64,000 nt of DNA, taken from JAJTHB01 sp033763775. Lineage in GTDB: Bacteria > Pseudomonadota > Alphaproteobacteria > Rickettsiales > SXRF01. Position 1 is the stretch's first letter, and each line of letters begins with the position of its first letter. A model generated the notes under the pieces. It was not told the origin of the DNA. It was given only the letters and a program-made list of their open reading frames with translations, and searched no databases. Shown here one piece after another: positions 6,647 to 13,543 of this stretch. The stretch covers positions 1-64,000 of the forward strand of contig JANRJW010000010.1 of NCBI GenBank assembly GCA_033763775.1. Reading direction: 5' to 3'. The position numbers and the translations under genes are program-made.

Positions 6647-8181
6647 CCACACTACGTCTTATTCTTGGAGATCAATTATCGCACAGCATTGCCTGCCTGA
6701 AAGGGGCGGACAAGGCGCGCGATACCATCCTGATGGCGGAGGTGATTCAGGAGGCGAGCTACGTGCCGCATCACCCCAAGAAAATCGCCTTTCTTTTTGC
6801 CGCCATGCGTCATTTCGCGCGCGAGCTTGAGGAGGCGGGATTCAATGTGCGCTACACTAAGCTGGATGATGCCGAAAATACTGGAAGCCTCACCGGCGAG
6901 GTAGCGCGCGCAGCGGCGGCGCTTAAGCCTGCGCGTATCATCCTTGCGGAGCCGGGTGAATATCGCGTGCTGGAAATGATGCGCTCGTGGCAAAAGCAAC
7001 TAGGCATTCCTGTTGAGATTCTGCCGGATACACGCTTTCTGGCAACGCATAGCGAGTTTGCCGCCTGGGCAAAAGGCAAAAAGCAGCTTCGCATGGAGTT
7101 TTTCTACCGCGAGATGCGAAAAAAATATGGCATCCTGATAGAAAAAGACGGCGCGCCCACCGGCGGCCAGTGGAACTATGACAAGGAAAACAGAAAGCCG
7201 CCGAAAGCGGGCTTGACCTCGCCGCCGCGCCTGATGCATCAGAAATCTGCTATCACCAGAGAAGTACTGGCGCTCGTGGGAGAGCGTTTCGGCCATCATT
7301 TCGGAACACTCGAGCCGTTTCATTTTGCTCTCACACGACAAGAGGCGCTTAAGGAAGCGGAGCATTTCATACGCGAGCTGCTGCCGCTTTTTGGCGATTA
7401 TCAGGATGCGATGGTGGCGGGCGAGGCCTATCTCTATCATTCGCTGCTTTCCGCCTATTTAAATGCGGGGCTGCTGCTGCCGCTCGAGCTATGCGAAATG
7501 GCAGAGCGCGCCTTTCGAGATGGTAAGGCACCGCTGAATGCCGCCGAAGGTTTCATCCGCCAGATTCTTGGCTGGCGCGAATATATCCGCGGTGTGTACT
7601 GGCATTTCATGCCGGACTACGGCAAACGAAATACGCTCGCGGCGACGCGGCCGCTGCCGGAATTTTACTGGGGTGCAGACACCCACATGTTCTGCATGGC
7701 AGAGAGCGTGCGCCATACGCGCGATCATGCCTATTCGCACCATATCCAGCGGCTGATGATCACCGGCAATTTTGCGCTCCTCGCCGGGCTGGATGTCGTG
7801 CAGGTGCAGGCATGGTACCTTGCGGTGTATGCGGATGCCTATGAGTGGGTGGAGATGCCCAATACGCTTGGCATGGCACTGTTTGGCGATGATGGGGTGG
7901 TGGCCAGCAAGCCATACGCCGCCAGCGGCAAATACATCCATCGCATGAGTAATTACTGCCAGCATTGCCGCTATGATCCGGAGGAGATGACCGGCGAGAA
8001 AGCCTGCCCGTTTAATGCGCTCTACTGGGATTTTCTGGTGCGCCACGAGGACAGGTTCCGCGGCAACCAGCGCATGCCCTATGTCTTTGCCACATGGGAT
8101 AAATTTTCGCCGGAAAAAAAGCGTGCCATTCGTGCTAAAGCAGCGCAGATATTAGTCAGTATGGAAAAGGGCAGCCTATGA
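6643..8181 (+). CDS. Iron-sulfur bacterial photolyase/cryptochrome (FeS-BCP, PhrB/CryB type)
   Basis: The 512-residue protein begins LRLILGDQLSHSI, the start typical of the FeS-BCP class. It carries the four cysteines that bind a 4Fe-4S cluster: one in HMFCMAE, two in YCQHCRYD and one in KACPFN. Class motifs include GWREYIRGVYW, TRDHAYSHHIQRLMI and PNTLGMALFGDDG. Characterised members repair (6-4) photoproducts or serve as light regulators, using FAD and a lumazine antenna. I chose the ATG overlapping the previous stop; the frame is open further upstream but lies inside the first photolyase. The downstream DUF393 gene overlaps by ATGA. Confidence 0.92.
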   Translation: MTTLRLILGDQLSHSIACLKGADKARDTILMAEVIQEASYVPHHPKKIAFLFAAMRHFARELEEAGFNVRYTKLDDAENTGSLTGEVARAAAALKPARIILAEPGEYRVLEMMRSWQKQLGIPVEILPDTRFLATHSEFAAWAKGKKQLRMEFFYREMRKKYGILIEKDGAPTGGQWNYDKENRKPPKAGLTSPPRLMHQKSAITREVLALVGERFGHHFGTLEPFHFALTRQEALKEAEHFIRELLPLFGDYQDAMVAGEAYLYHSLLSAYLNAGLLLPLELCEMAERAFRDGKAPLNAAEGFIRQILGWREYIRGVYWHFMPDYGKRNTLAATRPLPEFYWGADTHMFCMAESVRHTRDHAYSHHIQRLMITGNFALLAGLDVVQVQAWYLAVYADAYEWVEMPNTLGMALFGDDGVVASKPYAASGKYIHRMSNYCQHCRYDPEEMTGEKACPFNALYWDFLVRHEDRFRGNQRMPYVFATWDKFSPEKKRAIRAKAAQILVSMEKGSL

Positions 8182-8555
8182 TTACGGTGTTTTACGATGG
8201 CGCCTGCGGGCTTTGTGCGCGTGAAATCGCGCATTATCAGCGCCTCGCGCCGGCGGGTGTGTTTAGCTGGGTCGACATCACCAAAACACCGGAGCCATTC
8301 ACCGCCAAGGGCTACGCCGTAAGCGATGGGCTGATGGCGCTGCATGCGGAAGATGATGCGGGAAAGATGCATATCGGAGTAGCGGCCTTTATCATCATCT
8401 GGCAGCGACTCCCGCACTGGCATCTGCTCGCACGCCTTGCTAAACTGCCGCTGGTTTTAAGCTTGGCAGGCTGGCTCTATCGTCATTTTGCGCGTTGGCG
8501 TTTTAGCCGCCTCGGCTATGATCGCTGCGAACTACCGGAGAAAAATCATGAGTGA
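8178..8555 (+). CDS. DUF393 (thiol-disulfide oxidoreductase DCC family) protein
   Basis: The 125-residue protein opens with ITVFYDGACGLC, giving the DxxCxxC motif that defines the DCC/DUF393 family, and ends with a helical WLYRHFARWRFSRLG segment. The family is predicted to have thioredoxin-like redox chemistry, but its substrate is unknown. It overlaps the iron-sulfur photolyase by four bases and the next gene by eight, so it belongs to the same transcript. DUF393 genes are repeatedly found beside photolyases; a role in keeping the flavin or iron-sulfur partner in the right redox state is a guess. Confidence 0.87.
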   Translation: MITVFYDGACGLCAREIAHYQRLAPAGVFSWVDITKTPEPFTAKGYAVSDGLMALHAEDDAGKMHIGVAAFIIIWQRLPHWHLLARLAKLPLVLSLAGWLYRHFARWRFSRLGYDRCELPEKNHE

Positions 8556-8919
8556 AGAAAAACAGAAAAATGTACTGGGCGGCGAGCTGATGCCATGTGG
8601 CACAAGCCCGATGACCGGCTTTTACCGCGATGGCTATTGCCGCACCGGTGCGCATGATACCGGACGTCATGTCGTTGCGGCGATGGTGACGGAGGAATTT
8701 CTCACCTTCACCAAATCGCGCGGCAATGATCTGATGACGCCGCGGCCGGAGTATGATTTTCCGGGCTTAAAGCCGGGCGACAGATGGTGCCTGTGTGCGC
8801 TGCGCTGGAAGGAGGCCGAAGAGGCAGGCGCTGCGCCGCCAGTGGATCTGGCCGCCACGCATGAAAACGCGCTGGAATTCATTCCGCTTGAGATTTTGCG
8901 GCGTTATGCTCGTCAATAA
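8548..8919 (+). CDS. DUF2237 family protein
   Basis: The 123-residue protein contains NVLGGELMPCGTSPMTGFYRDG, continuing into YCRTGAHDTGRHVVAA, and GDRWCLCALRWKEA, which together define the DUF2237 family. Three conserved Cys and several His and Asp residues suggest a metal or redox site, but no biochemical function is established that I know of. The start lies inside the end of DUF393, and the MATE transporter starts before its stop, so all three are translationally linked. Its constant presence in photolyase clusters suggests a role in the light or UV response. Confidence 0.85.
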   Translation: MSEEKQKNVLGGELMPCGTSPMTGFYRDGYCRTGAHDTGRHVVAAMVTEEFLTFTKSRGNDLMTPRPEYDFPGLKPGDRWCLCALRWKEAEEAGAAPPVDLAATHENALEFIPLEILRRYARQ

Positions 8920-10243
8920 AACAGCGATCACGCATGAGGCGCGCAGACAGTGGCAGCTGGCCTTGCCACTGGTCACTGGTCTGCTGATTGCCGTGCTGCC
9001 AGGCATCGTTGACACGGTGCTGCTTGCACCGCTTGGCACGGTAGCGCTGGCTGCGGCATCGATCACCACCACCACGCTCATTATCTTTTATTCGTGCCTG
9101 TATGGCATGGTGTCGCCCGTGGGCGTATTGGCCGGACAGGCCTATGGCGCGAGTGAACCGCAAGCGATTGGCCAAGTGCTGCATCATGGTGTGCCGCTGG
9201 CGCTGGCGGCGGGGCTTTTCGGCGCGGCTCTTATGGCGGCGTTTTATCCGCTGCTGCCATACCTTAATCAGCCGCAAGAAGTCGTTTCGCAGATGAAACA
9301 TTACTGGCTATGGATGTGTGCGATGCTGGTGCCGTTTTGCATGAAACTGGTTTATAAATCCATTCTCGACAGCACCAATCGCGCCTGGACGGCCACCGGC
9401 CTGATGCTGATTACGCCTATTGCCAATGGCCTGCTTGCATACGGCCTGATTTATGGTGCCTTCGGTCTGCCGCAAATGGGGCTGACCGGCGCCGGGGTTG
9501 CTTCTTTTCTCGGCTCGCTTATCGGGCTGTGGGGGCTGCAGGCCTATTTTCGTTTTGCTCCAGCGATGCAGCCTTACCGCACCCATCAACCTTATGCATG
9601 GGCACATTTCAAAAAGCAGCTGCGTGAAGGTGTGCCCATTGCGCTGCAATATCTGCTTGAGGGTGGTGCAGTGGCAGTGGCGGGCGTGCTGATTGGCTGG
9701 CTGGGCGCGGCGGCGCTGGCGGCAAACCAGATTGTGCTCAGCACCATGAGTTTTCTGTACATGCTGCCGCTGGGGATGGCGAGTGCCGTCACCATCCGCA
9801 TGGCACAGGCGGTGGGCGAAAAGCGCCGGGGTGATTTCCGGCTGATTGGCTTTACCGGCCTTGGTCTTACAACGCTGTGGATGCTGGTGACCACCGCAGC
9901 GCTCGTCATCGCCGCTAAGCCGCTGGCCGCCTTCTTTACAGCCGATAGCGAAGTGCAGATGATTGCGGCGACGCTCTTTGTGGTGGTGGCGCTGATGCAG
10001 GTTTTTGATGGCATGCAGTCCGTTTCGGTGGGCGCGCTGCGCGGGCTGATGGATAATGACTGGCCGACCGTTGTCAGCTTGATTTCCTATTGGCTGATTG
10101 CGCTGCCTTTTGCTTATGTGCTTGGCTTTATGCTGAACTGGCAGGCCAGTGGCATATGGCTGGGTTTTGGCGCAGGGCTGCTGATTGCTTCGCTCGCCAT
10201 GATTCACCGTTTCATGAGGCTGACCGATGCCCAGAATGCTTAA
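8906..10243 (+). CDS. MATE family efflux transporter
   Basis: The 445-residue polytopic membrane protein has about twelve hydrophobic helices and MATE-type features: RQWQLALPLVTGLL at the N-terminus, GQAYGA in the first half and KSILDSTNRAW before the midpoint, with a repeated half (QIVLSTMSFLYMLPLGMASA..RMAQAVGE). MATE proteins exchange Na+ or H+ for organic cations or flavin-like compounds. The chosen ATG overlaps the DUF2237 gene by fourteen bases; an earlier in-frame start would lie deeper in that gene. The C-terminus overlaps a 47-codon DUF2256 gene. The substrate is unknown; a pigment or flavin product of the cluster is one possibility. Confidence 0.87.
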   Translation: MLVNKTAITHEARRQWQLALPLVTGLLIAVLPGIVDTVLLAPLGTVALAAASITTTTLIIFYSCLYGMVSPVGVLAGQAYGASEPQAIGQVLHHGVPLALAAGLFGAALMAAFYPLLPYLNQPQEVVSQMKHYWLWMCAMLVPFCMKLVYKSILDSTNRAWTATGLMLITPIANGLLAYGLIYGAFGLPQMGLTGAGVASFLGSLIGLWGLQAYFRFAPAMQPYRTHQPYAWAHFKKQLREGVPIALQYLLEGGAVAVAGVLIGWLGAAALAANQIVLSTMSFLYMLPLGMASAVTIRMAQAVGEKRRGDFRLIGFTGLGLTTLWMLVTTAALVIAAKPLAAFFTADSEVQMIAATLFVVVALMQVFDGMQSVSVGALRGLMDNDWPTVVSLISYWLIALPFAYVLGFMLNWQASGIWLGFGAGLLIASLAMIHRFMRLTDAQNA

Positions 10244-10370
10244 AAAATCAAATCTACCACAAAAAATCTGCGTAAGCTGCGGCCGCCCCTTTACCTGGCG
10301 CAAAAAATGGGAGAAAGTGTGGCAGGATGTGAAATATTGCTCGGATCGCTGCAGGATGAAACCACGATGA
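10227..10370 (+). CDS. DUF2256 family small zinc-ribbon protein
   Basis: This 47-codon gene encodes a basic protein with ICVSCGRPFTWRKKWEK and KYCSDRCR, that is CxxC and CxxxC pairs around a W-R-K-K-W core, which is the whole DUF2256 family signature. It probably binds one zinc ion. DUF2256 genes are known neighbours of photolyases. It overlaps the MATE gene by seventeen bases and the DUF3429 gene by ATGA, which fixes its reading frame and makes it part of the operon. A second in-frame ATG three codons in is also possible. The product may bind nucleic acid, which is inference only. Confidence 0.85.
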   Translation: MPRMLKKSNLPQKICVSCGRPFTWRKKWEKVWQDVKYCSDRCRMKPR

Positions 10371-10792
10371 CACCGCAAAATATTCGTCTCAGCAAGCTGC
10401 TCACCTATGCTGGTGTGCTGCCATTTGCGGCGGCGATGATGCTTGGTTTTTCCGGTGAAAACGCGCTCTCGCAGCGCCTTGCCCTCAGCTATGGCGCGGT
10501 GATTGGGGCTTTTCTCGCTGGCATACACTGGGCGGTGTTTATGTTTCATGAGGAGCGCTGCCCGCGCAACCTGCTCATCACCAGCAATATCACGGCGCTG
10601 CTCATCTTCGCTTCACTTATGCTTACGAATATCAAGGTGGCGCTGCTGCTGCAGGTGTTCTGCTTTCTGTATCTGCTGGTGCTGGATTTAAAATTGCATC
10701 TGGCCGGCATCTGGCCAACATGGTTCTACCGTCTGCGCCTTATCGCCACGGCGCTGGTGGTGGTGTTCATGGTGGGGGTGGTAGCAACATGA
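10367..10792 (+). CDS. DUF3429 family inner-membrane protein
   Basis: The 141-residue protein has four to five membrane helices and the DUF3429 pattern: LLTYAGVLPFAAAMML near the N-terminus, YGAVIGAFLAGIHWA in the second helix and a C-terminal FYRLRLIATALV block. Function is unknown. The start overlaps the DUF2256 stop (ATGA), and the stop overlaps the following flavoprotein gene. DUF3429 genes are commonly linked to photolyases and to a renalase-like oxidoreductase, as here. I used the coupled ATG rather than the upstream in-frame GTG, which lies inside DUF2256. Confidence 0.85.
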   Translation: MTPQNIRLSKLLTYAGVLPFAAAMMLGFSGENALSQRLALSYGAVIGAFLAGIHWAVFMFHEERCPRNLLITSNITALLIFASLMLTNIKVALLLQVFCFLYLLVLDLKLHLAGIWPTWFYRLRLIATALVVVFMVGVVAT

Positions 10793-11796
10793 AACCAACG
10801 ATCGCCATCATTGGTGCGGGTATCGGCGGGCTGACGCTGGCGCGCGAGTTGGCGCATGATGCCGAGGTGGTGGTGTTTGAAAAAGCACGCGGCGTGGCGG
10901 GGCGGATGGCCACGCGCTATGCTGATCCATTTTTCTTTGATCACGGCGCGCAGTGCTTCACCGCGCGCACCAAGGCCTTTCAGGGGTTCGTGCGGCCGCT
11001 CATCGAAGAAGGTGTGATCGCTGAATGGAAGGGCAAAGTTATCAATCTCGAAGCGGGCAAGAAAACTACCAAGCGCCTGTGGTTTGAGGTGCACTGGGTG
11101 GCGAGCCCCAACATGAACAGCCTGTGCAAACATCTAAGCGACGGCGTGGATATTCGCCTTTCCACCGAGGTCGCGCCGCTTGGGGCAAGACAGAAAGATG
11201 GCTGGCACCTGATGGATAAAGAAGGAGAGCCGCTCGGGGTGTTTGACTGGGTGATTTCCACGGCGCCGCCGGCGCAGACGGCTGCGTTGTTTGGTAATGC
11301 GCTTTCTAAAACCACGCCCATGGCAAGCAGCACACTTTCCGGCTGCTATGCGCTGATGCTGGGGTTTAATCGCCCGTGGGATCAGGCATGGATTGCTGCA
11401 AAAGTGCGCAGCAGCCCGCTGAAATGGATTTCGGTCAATTCCACCAAACCCGGCCGAAATCCCGACGTCACCTGCTTTGTCGCCCACAGCCGCGGCAACT
11501 GGGCGGATGAACATATGAACATGGACATGAAGGAAGCAGAAATGCTCCTGGTGGATGAATTCACTAAAGTAACTGGTATCGATGCGAGGGCAGCGGATTT
11601 CACCGCGCTGCACCGCTGGCGCTACGCGATTGTGGAAGATACCAGCCAGCCCGGCGCTTATCTGGATGTCGATAAGAAACTGGCGGCGGTCGGCGACTGG
11701 TCGGCCACCTCGCGCATCGAGGAGGTGTGGCTTTCAGCCATGCAGCTGGTGAAGGACTGGAAGCTTAAGCAGCTGATGGCGATGAGCCGCGCCTGA
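10789..11796 (+). CDS. Renalase-like FAD-dependent oxidoreductase
   Basis: The 335-residue protein starts with a dinucleotide-binding fold (IAIIGAGIGGLTLARELA, then VVFEKARGVAGRMATR) followed by FDHGAQCFTART, the signature of the renalase/NAD(P)-binding flavoprotein family. A second FAD contact is seen near the C-terminus (AAVGDW). Known relatives oxidise wrongly reduced dihydronicotinamides or amines. It is the last gene of the overlapped photolyase series and ends five bases before a parS site. The ATG is coupled to the DUF3429 stop. Confidence 0.85.
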   Translation: MKPTIAIIGAGIGGLTLARELAHDAEVVVFEKARGVAGRMATRYADPFFFDHGAQCFTARTKAFQGFVRPLIEEGVIAEWKGKVINLEAGKKTTKRLWFEVHWVASPNMNSLCKHLSDGVDIRLSTEVAPLGARQKDGWHLMDKEGEPLGVFDWVISTAPPAQTAALFGNALSKTTPMASSTLSGCYALMLGFNRPWDQAWIAAKVRSSPLKWISVNSTKPGRNPDVTCFVAHSRGNWADEHMNMDMKEAEMLLVDEFTKVTGIDARAADFTALHRWRYAIVEDTSQPGAYLDVDKKLAAVGDWSATSRIEEVWLSAMQLVKDWKLKQLMAMSRA

Positions 11797-11800
11797 AAAA

Positions 11801-11816
11801 TGTTTCACGTGAAACA
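11801..11816. other. parS centromere site
   Basis: TGTTTCACGTGAAACA is a perfect 16-bp palindrome identical to the consensus ParB-binding parS sequence shared by most bacterial chromosomes. ParB spreads from parS and recruits SMC for chromosome segregation. It lies between the flavoprotein stop and the polymerase start. No parA or parB gene is in the window. Such sites cluster near the replication origin. Confidence 0.92.
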
Positions 11817-11853
11817 TTTTGCCAGCAAGGCGGGCGGGGGGTATGATCCGGCC

Positions 11854-13152
11854 ATGACATCGACAGTTTCAAACCTTGATTCTGTGTTTGAAAAAGCGCA
11901 TACGCTGCGCTGGCTTTATATTGATTTTAATAGCTATTTTGCGAGTGTCGAGCAGCAGCTGAACCCTGCGCTTCGCGGCCGGCCGATTGCGGTGGTGCCG
12001 GTGGAAACCGATGCCACCTGCGCGATCGCCGCCAGCTACGAGGCCAAGGCCTACGGCATTAAAACCGGCACGCCCATCTATGAAGCCAAGCAGAAATGCC
12101 CCGGGCTGATCTGCGTGCCAGCGCGCCACGAGCATTATGTGCGCTTCCACCAGATGATCCTTGCCGAGCTGGATAAACACCTGCCGGTTTCCGCCGTGTG
12201 CTCCATTGATGAAATGGCCTGCCGGCTGATGGATAATGAAACCGATCCGGCGCGTATCCGCACCATTGCTGATGGTATCAAGCGTGGTCTTGCTCAGGAA
12301 GTGGGAGAATATGTGCGCTGCTCGATTGGCGTGGCCGCCAACCAATATCTCGCCAAAGTCGCCACCGACCTGCAAAAACCGGACGGTTTTACCATCATGG
12401 CGGAGGCGACCCGCACCCAGCAGCTACTGACCCTGAAACTACGCGATCTGCCGGGCATTGGCCATAATATGGAAAAGCGCCTGCATATGGCCGGCATTTA
12501 TGACATGGCTTCACTGCTGGAACTTTCGCCGAGGCAGATGCGCGCCATCTGGGGTAGTATCTGGGGCGAGAAAATGTGGTACCTGCTGCGCGGCGCCGAT
12601 CTGCCGGCGGAAGATACCAGCCGCAGCACCATCGGCCATAGCCATGTGATGGCGCCGCAGCTGCGCGACCCGCTGAAAGCACGCTATGTGGCAAAACGCC
12701 TGACCATGAAAGCCGCCAGCCGCCTGCGCCGCCTTGGCTACTTGGCTTCCGCCTTCAGCCTTTCCATGCGGATCGAAAATGGAGGGCGCCTTTCAACTGA
12801 GCGCCGCTGCTACCGCGCGCAGGATACGATGACATTTCTCGCGCTGCTGGACGAAGCATGGCAGGAGCTGATGCAGCAGGCGCGCGGCGGCCGCATCAAG
12901 AAACTTTCGGTGGTGCTGTTTCATCTCTCGCCGATTGCTGAAAACGCACCGCTGCTGCCGCTGGATTTTCCGGATTTTGATAGCGTAGCGCGGGGCAAAC
13001 ACGAGCGCGTCTCGCGAGCGCTGGATAAAATCAACCACCGCTTCGGGCGCGATAGCGTGCTGGTGGGCATGCTGCCATCGCAGGGGCGCAGCTTCTCCGG
13101 CACGAAAGTGGCGTTTACGCGCATTCCGGATGTGGAGGAGTTTTTTGAGTGA
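11854..13152 (+). CDS. Y-family DNA polymerase (ImpB/MucB/SamB type)
   Basis: The 432-residue protein has the palm acidic residues in YIDFNSYFASVEQQ and CSIDEM, the finger ETDATCAIAASYEAKAYGI, the thumb DLPGIGHNMEKRL helix-hairpin-helix and a little-finger region. It should perform translesion synthesis past DNA damage, which suits its place after the photolyase cluster. An in-frame ATG at 11800 would put parS inside the coding sequence; the ATG at 11854 starts just before the conserved domain and avoids that, so I prefer it. It ends before a structured intergenic region. No LexA box was found. Confidence 0.88.
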   Translation: MTSTVSNLDSVFEKAHTLRWLYIDFNSYFASVEQQLNPALRGRPIAVVPVETDATCAIAASYEAKAYGIKTGTPIYEAKQKCPGLICVPARHEHYVRFHQMILAELDKHLPVSAVCSIDEMACRLMDNETDPARIRTIADGIKRGLAQEVGEYVRCSIGVAANQYLAKVATDLQKPDGFTIMAEATRTQQLLTLKLRDLPGIGHNMEKRLHMAGIYDMASLLELSPRQMRAIWGSIWGEKMWYLLRGADLPAEDTSRSTIGHSHVMAPQLRDPLKARYVAKRLTMKAASRLRRLGYLASAFSLSMRIENGGRLSTERRCYRAQDTMTFLALLDEAWQELMQQARGGRIKKLSVVLFHLSPIAENAPLLPLDFPDFDSVARGKHERVSRALDKINHRFGRDSVLVGMLPSQGRSFSGTKVAFTRIPDVEEFFE

Positions 13153-13197
13153 AAAACTCTACTGCCGCGGAAAATCTTCTTGCGATGAAGCCTCCCT

Positions 13198-13294
13198 CGG
13201 GCATGTCATGTACCTACAAAATCCGCATCCGGGATTTTGTGACTTTAAGTCCGCAAATCCCACTTGTGGATTTGCGAGTGTACACTCATGCCCT
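13198..13294. repeat. Nested inverted repeats between polymerase and nrdA
   Basis: An outer pair GGGCATG / CATGCCC encloses two perfect 9-bp hairpins, ACAAAATCC / GGATTTTGT and CGCAAATCC / GGATTTGCG. The stretch between 13153 and 13437 contains no convincing gene. The hairpins could end polymerase transcription or be a mobile palindromic repeat; no T-run follows, so a classical terminator is less likely. Confidence 0.6.
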
Positions 13295-13437
13295 CGGACT
13301 CCATCGCTGCGCGCTTTTCTCACAGCAGCGAGTTTTGAAAAAAGAATGATAAATGCAAAAACATCTTGCGTGGTTTTTTCGCCACAGCGTATGCTCTTGA
13401 TTTACCGTTGGGGGGTATCAGTCTTTACCGTTCTTTA

Positions 13438-13486
13438 ACACAATATCTATTGACCGACACCCAGCAACTAACACTATATGTAGTAG
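13438..13486 (+). promoter_or_regulatory. Paired NrdR boxes upstream of nrdA
   Basis: ACACAATATCTATTGA and ACACTATATGTAGTAG match the 16-bp NrdR consensus and start 33 bp apart, about three helical turns, the usual arrangement. NrdR is the ATP/dATP-sensing repressor of ribonucleotide reductase genes. The boxes lie 58 to 106 bases before the nrdA start, so repression of nrdAB when dNTPs are plentiful is expected. A duplicated TTTACCGTT just upstream may belong to the promoter. Confidence 0.8.
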
Positions 13487-13543
13487 AGACACTGAAAGTC
13501 CGATAAAAGCAGTCAAGTATAAAAAACAGGGGGAATACCAACT

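Noticed and set aside
9308..10549. 413-codon minus-strand frame
   Set aside because: It is antisense to the MATE, DUF2256 and DUF3429 genes, with His/Gln-rich low-complexity content typical of shadows.
11800..11853. Upstream ATG as polymerase start
   Set aside because: It would encode through the parS palindrome; the family domain begins after the ATG at 11854.
13130..13438. Plus-strand frames after the polymerase
   Set aside because: They run through nested hairpins, lack ribosome-binding sites and show no protein-like pattern.
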